A stretch of DNA of 64,000 nt from Xylophilus ampelinus (GCF_003217575.1 NZ_QJTC01000008.1:62001-126000); one strand, 5' to 3'; positions 23,183 through 33,300 are shown, numbered from the stretch's first letter. A program made the numbers and translations. Notes: generated by a model not told the origin, from the letters alone.

Positions 23183-24367
23183 TCAGCAGGCCGGCACCGC
23201 CCCGCCGCGGTTGATTGCCGCGACCGTGTCGAGCATCTGCGGCCAGTAGCTCGGCAAGGTGGCCCACGGATTGCCGGCACCGGTCACAGGGTTGTACTGC
23301 AGGTCGGTCACGTACAGCGGACCGGCGTTGAAGCGCGCGGTGGCGGCGGCCCGTACGGCGATCTGCATCGCTGTGCAGGTGGGCGTGCTGTGGACGAGGG
23401 CGCTTTGGCGGCTGTTGGCGTACTGGTAGAGCCAGCCCTGGCCGCTGCGCGGGTCGTAGTCGGTAAAGGCGGCGGCGCTGTTCTCGAAGGTCACCAGGAC
23501 GTCGGCGACCGCGGCGTAGGCCGGGTCGGGAAAGGTGCCCGGGTTGCCGATCACCCGCAGGCCCGCGTCCTTGGCCTTGATGTAGCTGTAGATCTCGCGG
23601 TAGAAATCCAGCCGGTTGGCGGCGGAGGCCATTTCGTCGAGGAAGAAGCCGCCGATCAACGCGCGGCCGTACAGCGCCAGGTAGTTGTCGATGTTCGCCT
23701 TGATCGACGCCATCGACCGCGATCCGGTGCCGTAGCCGGTGTAGACGTAGCCGACCGTCCGGCCGCCGGCCGCGGACAGCTGCGTCAGCACCCGGGTGTA
23801 GTCGGCGCTGGCGGTGGTGAAGATGCCGTTGTCGGGGTTCATGATGGCGGTTACCGCCACGCCGGGATGGGCCGCTGCGCCGGCGACCAGCGTGTTCCAG
23901 TGGACGGTGGTGGTCGGCGAGAAGTACGCCGGCACCAACAGCTCCAGCGGCGCCGGTGCGGGCCGCAGGTACACCACCCGCACCGCGTTGGCCGTTTGGC
24001 CGCCGATCTGGACCGATGCGGTGATCTCCTGCCTGCCCGGTACCGCGGCGCTGAACGTCGCGGTCGCCACGCCCGCCTGGGTGGCGGGGCTTGCCGGCGC
24101 GAAACTGCCCGAGGACGCGGCGAAGCGCACCGCGGTGCCGTCGGCCGGCACCGCGCCGTCGACCGTCACCCGGGCGTTCACGCTGACGGGGTTGCCCATC
24201 TCGAAGATCGCCTGGTCGCCCGGCGCGCCGATGGTGACGGTGACGACCGGCGCGGCGACGGGCGTGCCGCCGCTGCCACCGCCTCCGCCCCCTCCGCACG
24301 CCGCCACCAGCGCGGCCAGGGCCAGGTTCAGCCACCGAGGGAGTGCGCGCAGGGTAGGTGTCTTCAT
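23183..24367 (-). CDS. Spherulin-4-like (GH135-like) glycosidase lipoprotein, paralogue A
   Basis: A 394-residue predicted lipoprotein beginning 57 bp after the pelG stop on the same strand, so it could be the eighth gene of the pel operon. Lipobox LVAAC (Cys24), poly-Gly run, Ig-like domain (about 40-135) and a spherulin-4-like catalytic domain (about 142-394) with LVPAYFS, AIMNPDNGIF, GYVYTGYGTGS, GGFFLDEMAS (Asp244, Glu245) and LVTFE (Glu295). Gly after the lipid-modified Cys, rather than Asp, predicts outer-membrane sorting. About two thirds of positions match paralogue B in the catalytic part by eye. Pel is an alpha-1,4 GalNAc-rich polymer, so a GH135-type hydrolase here suggests Pel processing or dispersal. 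Activity is inferred from family and position only. Confidence 0.75.
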   Translation of the reverse strand: MKTPTLRALPRWLNLALAALVAACGGGGGGGSGGTPVAAPVVTVTIGAPGDQAIFEMGNPVSVNARVTVDGAVPADGTAVRFAASSGSFAPASPATQAGVATATFSAAVPGRQEITASVQIGGQTANAVRVVYLRPAPAPLELLVPAYFSPTTTVHWNTLVAGAAAHPGVAVTAIMNPDNGIFTTASADYTRVLTQLSAAGGRTVGYVYTGYGTGSRSMASIKANIDNYLALYGRALIGGFFLDEMASAANRLDFYREIYSYIKAKDAGLRVIGNPGTFPDPAYAAVADVLVTFENSAAAFTDYDPRSGQGWLYQYANSRQSALVHSTPTCTAMQIAVRAAATARFNAGPLYVTDLQYNPVTGAGNPWATLPSYWPQMLDTVAAINRGGAVPAC

Positions 24368-24424
24368 GGGGTGGCCGATCGACTGTGGTGTGGATGGATG
24401 GTAAGGGGGCGACCCGTGCGATGC

Positions 24425-25798
24425 CTACTGGAGCATGAAGGTCTCGTACTCCAGCCGGTTGAGCTGGCGCGAGAGCAGGTACATGCCGGTGCACAGCGTG
24501 AGCAGCGTCGACAGCGCGAAGCCGTAACCGTAGAGTGCAGCCCCGGCATGCAGGGTGAAGCCGGTGAACACGATGTTGAGCAGCACGAACTGCAGGCACA
24601 GGACCAGCACGATGCGCCGCTGGTCGAGGTAGAAGAACACGTTCAGGATCGCCATCAGCCCCACCTGCAGGCCGGCGCCGATCACCTGTACGTGCAGCAG
24701 CGGCAAGTACAGCCGCGAAATGCCCAGCACGTCGAGCAGGCCCGGCCCGGCGACGAAGGTGACCAGCACCGCCAGTGTCTGGATCTTGCCGATCTCGCCC
24801 AGGCCTTGCTGGAGCGAATAGACCATCTCGTCGCGCATCGCCTCGATGTATTCCAGCGAGCCGCCGCTGCGCACCGCGTCGTAGAACTTGTCGTAGTACT
24901 CGACGAAGTCGGTCTCGATACGGACCAGGAACACCGCCATGCCCGGGATGATCGACAGGTAGGCCAGGAACACCGGCAGATCGTAGATGATCGACGCGCG
25001 CAGGCCGCCGATGATGCTCTGGGAGGTCGGCGTGAAGTACCAGAACATGAACTTGTCGGCCCAGATGCCGAAGTTGTAGAGGAACCCCACCGCCACGAGC
25101 GACGGATAGAGCATTCGGCGCTGCGCGAAGTCGAATGCGATCAGCTTGCCCTTGGGGTTGAACTCCTGCACCACCAGCACCCACATACCCGCCAGCAGCA
25201 GGTAGTGGCCCAGCACGAAACCCGCCAGCAGCCCCTCCAGCCCCCAGGGCCGCAGCAGCAGCGAGCTGACGACGATGACTGCATAGGCCAGGCCGAACAG
25301 CGCCACGATGACCTTGTAGCGCTTCATGCCCGAGAGCAGAACCGTCAGCACCCAGACGTCGCACGTCAGCGCGAAGCCGGCCAGCATCAGCATCCGGTAG
25401 GCCAGCCCCAGGTCGGGCAGCACCACGAAGAGGGCCAGCGTGCCCAGCACGCCCGAGGCGAGCGTCACCACCAGCAGCAGGCCGTGCAGGTTCGGCAGGA
25501 TCAGGTCGCGGCGCTTCTCGAAGAGCCGGTCCGACACGAAGCGGGTGAAGGCTAACTGCACCAGCCCGGTCAGGATCAGGCTGCCCGCCACCAGGTAGGT
25601 CACCGATGTCTGGAACTGGGTCACCAGCAAGCCCGGCACCACCACGCTGGCGCTGAAGATACCGATCAGCAGAATGCCGACGATCGAGAACACCCACGGC
25701 CCGGACCCGATCACGCCGGCATAGGCGTACGCCTGCACCAGGCTGGTCAGCGTGTCCTTGCGCAGCACGCGCCGCAGCTCGAATCCGATGCCGGCCAT
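24425..25798 (-). CDS. pelG: Pel polysaccharide inner-membrane transporter PelG
   Basis: A 457-residue polytopic membrane protein with about 12 hydrophobic segments. The N-terminus MAGIGFELRRVLRKDTL and the FNPKGKLIAFD region are typical of PelG, which forms the Pel synthase/transport complex with PelD, PelE and PelF. Its ATG at 25798 overlaps the pelF stop (ATGA). Last canonical gene of the pel operon. Confidence 0.93.
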   Translation of the reverse strand: MAGIGFELRRVLRKDTLTSLVQAYAYAGVIGSGPWVFSIVGILLIGIFSASVVVPGLLVTQFQTSVTYLVAGSLILTGLVQLAFTRFVSDRLFEKRRDLILPNLHGLLLVVTLASGVLGTLALFVVLPDLGLAYRMLMLAGFALTCDVWVLTVLLSGMKRYKVIVALFGLAYAVIVVSSLLLRPWGLEGLLAGFVLGHYLLLAGMWVLVVQEFNPKGKLIAFDFAQRRMLYPSLVAVGFLYNFGIWADKFMFWYFTPTSQSIIGGLRASIIYDLPVFLAYLSIIPGMAVFLVRIETDFVEYYDKFYDAVRSGGSLEYIEAMRDEMVYSLQQGLGEIGKIQTLAVLVTFVAGPGLLDVLGISRLYLPLLHVQVIGAGLQVGLMAILNVFFYLDQRRIVLVLCLQFVLLNIVFTGFTLHAGAALYGYGFALSTLLTLCTGMYLLSRQLNRLEYETFMLQ

Positions 25799-27330
25799 CA
25801 GCGCGCTCCCTCGGTTTTCTGGAATGCCGTCTCGTACACCCGGCGGTAGCGGTCGAACATCATCTTGTCGGTGTAGTAGCGCTCGACCCGCGCGATCGCC
25901 GCGCGGCTGGCGGCGTGCCAGGCGTCGGAATCCTTGAGCAGCGACAGCGACGCGTCGGCGAGTCGCTGCGGGTCGGCGATCGGTACCACCTTGCCCGAGG
26001 CCCCCAGCGCACGGTCTTCTGCGTCCAGTCCTTCGATCAGCTGGCGGCACGATCCGACGTCGGTGGACACCGTCGGCACGCCAGCCGCATAGCCTTCGAG
26101 TATCACAAGCGGCAAGGCCTCGCTGATCGAGGAGAGAATCACCAGACCGATGCGCGGCATCAGGTCTTCCACCCGCTGGAAGCCGAGGAAGCGGATGTTG
26201 TTCTCCAGCCCCAGGCTGCGCACGAGGTTCGTGCATTCCTGGGCGTAGGCCGGGTCTTCCTCGGTGGGCCCGGCGAGCCAGCCTTCTGCCAGCGGCAGCT
26301 GGTTGACCACCCGGCGCATCGCGCGGATGAAGGTCTTGATGTCCTTGATAGGCACCACGCGGCCGATCAGGCAGAGCACCTGCGGCACCTCGACCGGCCG
26401 CTGGCCGCGCAGCGGGGCGAAGCGCCCCAGGTTGATGCCGTTCGGTATGTTGAAGGTGCGCGCTGCGTCGGCGCCGTCGGTCACCTGGCGCAGCCGGTTG
26501 GTTTCGTAGAGCGCGATGATCGGATCGGCCGCTGCATAGCAGTAGTAGCCGAGCCATTCGAAGAAGCGGATCCACATCTGGCGGAAGTACGACAGCTCGG
26601 TCGGGTCGCGCTGGAAGATGTTACGGTTGTCGCGGATCCACTCGCTCTTGAACAGATCGATCTTGCGTTCCTTGGTGTATATGCCGTGCTCCGATAGGAT
26701 CAGCGGCACGCCCCGCATGTGCTGCACCAGGCCGCCCAGGTAGCCGGCGTAGCCGGTCGAGGCGCAGTGCACCATCCGCACCGGCAGCATCTGCTGCGCC
26801 ACGCGGGCCAGTGTCCAGAGCGGCTGGTACATGATCCGCACCGTCCAGAAGTAATCGACGAACGACGGGTCGGTACAGTGGTCGCGGTAGCCCTGGCAGA
26901 TGATCTCCCAGGCCCGCTCGCTGTAGAGGAAATCTTCCAGAGGCAGCTGGCCGCCCGGCTGCATCTGCACTGTCAGTTCGCGGAAGGCGGCCATCGTCTC
27001 GGCGCTGCGGTCGCCGGTGCGAAACGAATCGACCAGGGTGTGCACCATGTCGAGCGCGGCCCGGTTGCCCTTGCGCCGGGCCGGCATGCCGCGCGCCCCT
27101 AGGTGGTCGTAGAGGTAGTGCTCCTCGAAATGCACCACGTTGGCGGGCAGCTCGTACTTGAAGTTCGAATAATCCTCCTGACGGCTGCCCAGGAAGATGA
27201 TCGCGAATGTGTACTCCGGGTATCCCCGAATGATCTGGTTGATCCAGCTCGATACGCCCCCGCTGACGTACGGAAAGGTGCCTTCCAGGATGAGCGCTAT
27301 GTCGGCCTGACCGGCCTTGGGATGGCTCAT
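25798..27330 (-). CDS. pelF: Pel glycosyltransferase PelF
   Basis: A 510-residue cytosolic GT4-family glycosyltransferase that polymerises Pel from a nucleotide sugar (UDP-GalNAc-type donor). Visible are the N-terminal DIALILEGTFPYVSGGVSSW, LILSEHGIYTKERKID, NGINLGRFAPLR, LIGRVVPIKDIKTFI, and the EX7E motif in SSISEALPLVILEGYAAG. Start ATG 27330 (MSHPKAG) overlaps the pelE stop by four bases; the 17-residue upstream extension has no similarity. Confidence 0.94.
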   Translation of the reverse strand: MSHPKAGQADIALILEGTFPYVSGGVSSWINQIIRGYPEYTFAIIFLGSRQEDYSNFKYELPANVVHFEEHYLYDHLGARGMPARRKGNRAALDMVHTLVDSFRTGDRSAETMAAFRELTVQMQPGGQLPLEDFLYSERAWEIICQGYRDHCTDPSFVDYFWTVRIMYQPLWTLARVAQQMLPVRMVHCASTGYAGYLGGLVQHMRGVPLILSEHGIYTKERKIDLFKSEWIRDNRNIFQRDPTELSYFRQMWIRFFEWLGYYCYAAADPIIALYETNRLRQVTDGADAARTFNIPNGINLGRFAPLRGQRPVEVPQVLCLIGRVVPIKDIKTFIRAMRRVVNQLPLAEGWLAGPTEEDPAYAQECTNLVRSLGLENNIRFLGFQRVEDLMPRIGLVILSSISEALPLVILEGYAAGVPTVSTDVGSCRQLIEGLDAEDRALGASGKVVPIADPQRLADASLSLLKDSDAWHAASRAAIARVERYYTDKMMFDRYRRVYETAFQKTEGAR

Positions 27331-28340
27331 CGCGGCTCCCAGTAGTCGAGGATCGGCCGCAGGCGGGGCAGGGCGCGCCATTGGGCCAGCTCATGCATCA
27401 GCCGCCGGGTCTGTTCGAAATCGCGCCGCTGGAAGCACAGTTCGGCCTGGTAGGGCAGCAGCCGAGTGGCCGGAAGGCCGAGCGCACGGGCCAGCGCATA
27501 GGCGGCATCGGCGGCCTGTTGCTGGCCCAGCAGGTGCAGCAGTCGGCCGCGCCGCAGGTTGAGCTGCGGATGCTCGGGCCGGTGCTTCAGCACCTGTTCG
27601 CAGTAGCGCAGCGATTCTTTGATCGCATGGTCGCGCAGATCGCCCTGCACCAGCTCCTGGTAAACCAGCTCCCAGTACAGATCGGACAGGCGGTAGCTGG
27701 ATTCTGTGGCGAGCGGCCCGGGCGTGTCGCCCTCGGTTTCCCGCGCCTGGCGCAGCGCATCCAGCTCGCTGTCGATCGTGCGGTTGATGCGCTTTTCCAG
27801 TGTGTCGAGCATGCCGTAGGCAAGCAGCCGCAGATCCTCGCTCGGGTCGCTCAGCACGGTGCGCAGCAGCGGCGAGGCGATACGGCCGGAGACGCGCTGC
27901 AGCGCCACCATCGCCCGCATGCGGGTTTGCATCGGCGCCTGGCTGTTCCCCAGGAAGGAGCGCAGCCCCGATTGGCGGAAGCTGCCCTGTATGCGCTGGT
28001 GGCGGTCGAACTCGGGCAGGCGCAGAGATTCGAAGGCGTCCTGCACGGTCGGACTGCGGTAGACCCGCAGCACGACCACCGCCAGCGCCACCCCGAAGAA
28101 GCCTGCGACCGGCACCGTATAGCTGAAGGCCGCCATCAATGCCAGCACCGGCGTGCGCGGCTTGGCCTGGGCGCCCGAGAGCAGGGGCAACAGGAATAGC
28201 GACAGCATGACGCACGCGACCCCATGCACCGTCAGGTAGCTGAGCAGGGCGGCGTCGGAGTGGCCCTGCAGCAGGGCCGGCCCGCTCCAGGCGCCGATCT
28301 CCAGCAAAAGCGCCGAAATGCCGATCTTGAGGTTAAGCAT
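27327..28340 (-). CDS. pelE: Pel inner-membrane protein PelE
   Basis: A 337-residue protein with two N-terminal hydrophobic segments (about residues 30-55 and 65-92) followed by a cytoplasmic helical, TPR-like region (SYRLSDLYWELVYQELV, LKHRPEHPQLNLRRGRLLHLLGQ). PelE bridges PelD and PelF in the synthase complex. It overlaps pelD by 8 bp and pelF by 4 bp. Confidence 0.88.
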   Translation of the reverse strand: MLNLKIGISALLLEIGAWSGPALLQGHSDAALLSYLTVHGVACVMLSLFLLPLLSGAQAKPRTPVLALMAAFSYTVPVAGFFGVALAVVVLRVYRSPTVQDAFESLRLPEFDRHQRIQGSFRQSGLRSFLGNSQAPMQTRMRAMVALQRVSGRIASPLLRTVLSDPSEDLRLLAYGMLDTLEKRINRTIDSELDALRQARETEGDTPGPLATESSYRLSDLYWELVYQELVQGDLRDHAIKESLRYCEQVLKHRPEHPQLNLRRGRLLHLLGQQQAADAAYALARALGLPATRLLPYQAELCFQRRDFEQTRRLMHELAQWRALPRLRPILDYWEPR

Positions 28341-29727
28341 GGGCCATTCCGTGGAGCCGCCGCAGCACCGTCAGGGGGTCGCCGTCGAGCGGCACGATAT
28401 GCGGGAACACGCCGGATTCGGCGAGCGGCTGGCCGGTCTTCTGGTCCGACCACAGCTCCAGCCGGTTGATGTAGCCCTCGGCGGTGGCGCTGTCGCCGAG
28501 CGGCATCAGCATCGCGAGCACGTGTCGGCTCTCGCCCCGGATCAGCCAGCCTTCGTCCAGTTCGCGCTTCAGGCGCTGGATCTGGCCGGGCAGGCCCGCG
28601 TCGATCGCCCGCGGCAGGAATTCGAGCGCGACGATCACGCTCGGTACCTGGGCGGTGTCGCGGATGTGCGCCAGCCGCTGCGATTCGAACGCGAAGTTCG
28701 CCGGGCAATCGGGCAGCTGCGCCTGAATCGGCTCGGCCAGGGTCTGCATCGCCAGGCCGTCGGTGTAGTAGCCGAGCAGCAGGTTGATCGTCTGCAGGTT
28801 CTCGTCCTGCAGCGAGAAAAAGGGCATGTCTTCGATTACCAGCAGACCGTAGATCTCGCCGCCCAGGTCGAGCAGCGGCGCCACCGCCAGGTACTGGGTC
28901 TGCTGCTGCCCGGCCAGCGCCTGGCTGACGTGGCAGAGCTTGCGCGTCTCCAGCGCCTGCTGCACCAGCGGGTCGTAGGGATCGATCGCCGCGCCGGCGC
29001 CGAGCCTGGCGATCGGTTCGGGCTCGATGCGCTCGTCGTCGGCCGCGTACAGAGTGGCCGACTCCAGCTGGCAGTACTGCGCCAGCAGCCGCAGCAGCGT
29101 CTCGGCGCCCTGCACCACGTTCTGGTCGGGGCCGCCCACGCTCTGCAGCGTCGAGAGCGCGTCGCGCATCGACATCGGCCGGCCGATCAGCTCCTGCTCC
29201 AGCCGGTCGTGCGACAGCCGCAGCAGGTAGTACTGCCGCACCAGGTGCTCCAGCCGCTGGTCGAGGTAGACCTGCACGTTCTCCGCTCGGCGGGTGCGCG
29301 CCTGCCACAGGCTCGAGAACTCGCCCACCAGCATCACCAGGATCAGGCCGCCCAGGAAATAGACCTGGGGAAAGTCGTCGTAGCCTCCCGGGTTCAGACC
29401 CAGCCAGCCGATCGCCAGCACGCTGGCGGCGCCCAGCCCCGCCAGCGGCCCGTAGCGCAGGGCGACGATGACCGGCGCCAGCCACGACCACGGGAACGGC
29501 GCCATCACCCACAGCGGATCCTGAGGCTCCAGCACGACGCCGAGCGCCAGCGCGATCAGCGGGAGCACCAGCGTTTCGACCAGCATGACCGGTGCGCGCG
29601 CGTCCGGATCGGCCAGCTTGCCGAGCAGGTTGGACGGCAGGTGGTTGACCTTCTTCGACTCGGCCGCGATCGGCGTCGGTTTGATCGCGCGGCGGCGTGC
29701 GGTGGGCGTGGTCGTCTCGGGGGCCAT
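28333..29727 (-). CDS. pelD: c-di-GMP receptor PelD
   Basis: A 464-residue inner-membrane protein: four transmembrane segments (about 50-140), a short coiled region, a GAF domain (about 185-330) and a degenerate GGDEF-like domain at the C-terminus. The c-di-GMP-binding RxxD motif of PelD is kept as RELD at residues 388-391, with further arginines (397, 401) where a second contact is expected. Pel synthesis here should therefore be switched on post-translationally by c-di-GMP, as in Pseudomonas. Confidence 0.92.
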   Translation of the reverse strand: MAPETTTPTARRRAIKPTPIAAESKKVNHLPSNLLGKLADPDARAPVMLVETLVLPLIALALGVVLEPQDPLWVMAPFPWSWLAPVIVALRYGPLAGLGAASVLAIGWLGLNPGGYDDFPQVYFLGGLILVMLVGEFSSLWQARTRRAENVQVYLDQRLEHLVRQYYLLRLSHDRLEQELIGRPMSMRDALSTLQSVGGPDQNVVQGAETLLRLLAQYCQLESATLYAADDERIEPEPIARLGAGAAIDPYDPLVQQALETRKLCHVSQALAGQQQTQYLAVAPLLDLGGEIYGLLVIEDMPFFSLQDENLQTINLLLGYYTDGLAMQTLAEPIQAQLPDCPANFAFESQRLAHIRDTAQVPSVIVALEFLPRAIDAGLPGQIQRLKRELDEGWLIRGESRHVLAMLMPLGDSATAEGYINRLELWSDQKTGQPLAESGVFPHIVPLDGDPLTVLRRLHGMAHA

Positions 29728-29734
29728 GGCGGGA

Positions 29735-30286
29735 TCAGCGCGCCCGCGCCAGGCCGGCGTCGAGCAAATCGCGGATCAGCTTCTGCGCAACGCCCGAGAG
29801 CGCCTCGCGGCTCCAGCCGCTCTTGCCGCCGGTGCCGCTCCAGAGTGCGTCACCGGAGGCCACGTCGAGAATCTGCAGCGTCACGCCGACGGCCGGTTCG
29901 CCGTCGACGCCGACCTTGTAGCGCCATTCGTCGACCGCGCCGGTCAGGGCGTAACTGGCCTTCTGATCGCGGGCCCAGGCCAGCACCTCCTGCTGGCGAT
30001 TGGCATCGCCCGCGTCGAACAGTGCTTCCTGCTGGGTGCTGGTGGGGTAGCGCTGTATGCGTCCGACGCCGCGGGTTTGCAGCAGGGCCTGCGCGATCGC
30101 CTCGGCCCGGTTGCCGGCGAGCGGCGTCTCGGTGTGGTTGGCGAAGGGCAGCACGACCCAGGTGGCGTTGCGCTCCAGCTCGGGCGGCCGGCCGCGGTCG
30201 ATGGTGGAACAGGCGCCGAGCAGCAGGGCGAGGCTGCCGACGACGACGGCGTGCCGACGCTGCAGCAGAAAGCGGTGGTGGGGCAT
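29735..30286 (-). CDS. pelC: Pel outer-membrane lipoprotein PelC
   Basis: A 183-residue lipoprotein with lipobox LLGAC (Cys26). Family landmarks are TWVVLPFANHTETPLAGNRAEAIAQALL and YALTGAVDEWRYKVGVDGEPAVGVTLQI. PelC forms a dodecameric ring at the outer membrane beneath the PelB barrel. Start ATG 30286 has a good GAGAGGA ribosome-binding site immediately upstream. It lies 23 bp after pelB and 7 bp before pelD. Confidence 0.92.
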   Translation of the reverse strand: MPHHRFLLQRRHAVVVGSLALLLGACSTIDRGRPPELERNATWVVLPFANHTETPLAGNRAEAIAQALLQTRGVGRIQRYPTSTQQEALFDAGDANRQQEVLAWARDQKASYALTGAVDEWRYKVGVDGEPAVGVTLQILDVASGDALWSGTGGKSGWSREALSGVAQKLIRDLLDAGLARAR

Positions 30287-30309
30287 GGTGGATTCCTCTC
30301 GGGGCGACA

Positions 30310-33300
30310 TCAGAAATGGAGACGGTAGGTGAGCAGCATGCTGCGGGTCAGGCCCCGGACCTGCGGGCCCGACTTGCCGACGCCCCAGCTCAGGCCCAGG
30401 TGGTCGGCGCCGAGCACGCTGCCGGCCACGCCCGTGCGCAGCTCGTAGCCGGGGCCGAGGACGCTGTGCCAGGTGCGGCTCAGGGTGGCGAAGGGCCGGG
30501 CGGCACGGGTGTACTCCTGCTCGTAGCGCATGTTGGTGGAGACCTGCAGCCCGTAGAAGCTGAAGCTGCCGGGAAGGAAATAGTCCTGGCCCACGGTGCT
30601 CGTGCTCGGCGGCACGATGCGGGTGAAGGCCAGGTCGTTCGGGCCCAGGCCCGCCAGGTCGCGGCGCGAGAAGTTGTGGTGCGACCAGAACGCGCCGAAC
30701 TCGATCGACGGTGTTTCCTGCCGGTAGGTGTGGCTGTAGTTGAGCCGGGTGTGCTGGCCGTTGCCGAGCGTCGCGCCGGTCTGCAGGCTGTAGGCCTCGT
30801 CCGCATAACCCAAGGTGAACTGGTCCTGGCGGGTGGCCTGGTAGCGCAGGGCGGCACCGGCCCGGCGCTTCTTGCCGGCGATGCGCAGGGCCAGGCTTTC
30901 CTGGCTGGGCAGGTCGGTGCCCAGGTCCAGCGTCAGCATCAGGCGATTGTCGATCCGCTGCTGGTGCTCGATCTGCAACGGGTTGTAGGCGCCTAGGCTT
31001 TCGCGGCGGCCTGCGCGCAGCATCGTGGTGCCGTCGTTGTGGCGCCAGTTGAGCTTCATGTCGAAGGCGCGCTCGTCGGGCGGGTTGACGATCACCAGCG
31101 CATCGGTGGCCCGGCGGCGGATGCTCGCGAACTCCAGGTCCAGCGACAGCCGCGGGTCGATCGCGATGTGGAGCACCGTGTCGACCTCGTCCTCGTCCAT
31201 ACCGCCCAGGCGCTGCAGCTTCAGGCCGCCGCCCACCGTGTCGCTGAAGGCGAGCAGGTTCTCGGTGAGCTGCAGGTGCAGCGGCTGGTCGTCGTGCTGG
31301 TCCTGTTGTGCCTCGAAGGCGGCGGTTTGCGCCAGGCGGATGTCGTCCACCGCCCGGGCGGCGTTGACCCGGTCGTAGCGGGGCAGCCGCTCGTCGAAAG
31401 CCTGCAGCAGTTGGCCGGTGGCGGACTTGTCGTCCTCGGCCAGCGCGACGGTGATCTCTGCCCACAGCGGCCGGTTGCTCCGTTGGCCCTGACTGCGGGC
31501 GTACTGGTGCCGTAGGAAGCCCCGCTCGGCGGTGTATTCGCCGGCGTCCTGCAGCCAGCCGATGGCGGTCTCGGCCGCGGCGTTGGAGAAGTCGCCGCGT
31601 CCGTCGCGGTCGACCCGCAGCAGTTCGCGCAGCACGTCCTGCGCCGGGTCGCCCGGGCGCTGGGTCATGATCAGCCGGGTGCGGGCGATGCGCCGCGTCT
31701 GGTCCAGTCCCTCGTCGGTCAGCCAGCGGGCGCGTGCTTCGGCGGCCGACAGGCGGGTGCCGCCGTCGCCCGTGCGTGCCGACTGCCATTCGCGCGACAG
31801 CAGTTCGCGCCGCAGCCGCCAGGCACGGTCGGTCTGCTGATTCTGGTCGAGCGCGTCGGCGTAGTTCATCAGCCAGAGGAAATCGCCCTGGTGGGCCTTC
31901 AGGTGAGGCGTGAGGTAACGGTCGAGCGATATCTGCGGCAAGGACAGCGCCTGGTAGGCGGCCGCCAGCGCACCGTGTATATCCTCGGTGCGGGCCCAGA
32001 CCCGTTCCTGCGTGGTCAGCAAAGTGCGCAGCGACACCGCGTCGTTGCTGTCGATGAACAACCACAGCAGCGCCTGCCGCATCTCGGACGAATCCGGACT
32101 CTGTCGCAGCCCTGCTTCGAAATAGCGGCGGGCCTCGGGCAGGTTGCCGGTGTTCTGGTAGTAGCTGCCGGCCAGCCGCAGGAATTCCGGCAGCTGCCAG
32201 AGCGTGGCGGCGGCGCGGCGGGCGGCCTGCCGGCTCGCGTCCAGGCGACCGATGAGCCGCCCGACCTCGTCCCAGCGGTTGCGGCTGGAGTAGATCGACA
32301 GCGCACCGACCATGTGGCGCGGCTCTTCGAGCCGTTCCCAGGCCAGCACCGACACCCGCGCTGCTTCGAGCGGCTGGTCGTTTTCCAGGAGGCGCACCAG
32401 CGCGTCGTAGTCCGAGCTGTCGGTGTCCTTGCCTTCTACCAGCCGGCGGTAGGCCTGCACGGCCAAATCGTTGCGCTGGCGGCTTTCGGCCAGCTGGGCG
32501 GTCAGGCGCCAGTAGTCGTTCTGGTCCGCGCCCACGCTCGGCTGCTGCTGGGCGGCTTCCAGCCAGCGCAAGCCCTCGTCGGGCCGACCGTGGGTCAGGG
32601 CCAGCACGGCGGCGCGCATCGCCCTGGCCTGGGTCACCTGGCTCTTGTCGGACAGCAGGCGGCGCCAGCTGTCGAGCGCCAGGGTCGGCTGTCCGGCGCG
32701 TTCGGCCAAGTTGGCGAGCAGCTCCACCGCCGACGGCGCCTTGGCATGGAGCTTCAGGTAGTCGAGCGCGGGCTGCGGCTCGCCGATGCGCTCGTAGGCC
32801 TCGACCAGGGCGCGTATCAGCGCGAGGTCTTCGGGGCGGTCGCGCAACTGGTGGCGCAGACCTTCGACCAGTGCGCGGTCGTCGAACTGGCCGGGCGCCA
32901 GCCGCAGCACCGACTGCCAAGCCTCGTCGCGGTCGGTCTTGCGGGCGATGTAGAGCCAGCTTTCCAGCGCCGACGCGGACCGCAGGGTCCAGTCGGACAC
33001 GCGGGCCAGGCGCTCGCGCCACGCCAGGTCCTGCGGAAGGTTCTGCACCGCGACGTTCGCCAGCGACCAGGCGTCGTCGAGCTTGCGGTTCTCGACGAAG
33101 ACCTCGTAGCCCAGGGTGTAGAGCTTGTCGTCGAAGGGCAGGCCGGGCACCGCGCCCGGCCGCGGGGCAGGGGGCGGCGCATCCGCCGCGGGCACGGCGG
33201 ATGCCGCGGGGCGGGGCACCTCCTGCGCCATGCGGCGCTGCTGCCAGGTGCCGGCGTCGGCCACCGCCATCGCGGGCGGCAGCATCAGGTGGGCGCCGTC

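Noticed and set aside
23390-25555. A 721-codon plus-strand frame opposite the hydrolase gene and pelG
   Set aside because: Composition (long runs of His, Gln, Arg and Glu) is typical of antisense shadow frames, and both opposing genes are clearly real.
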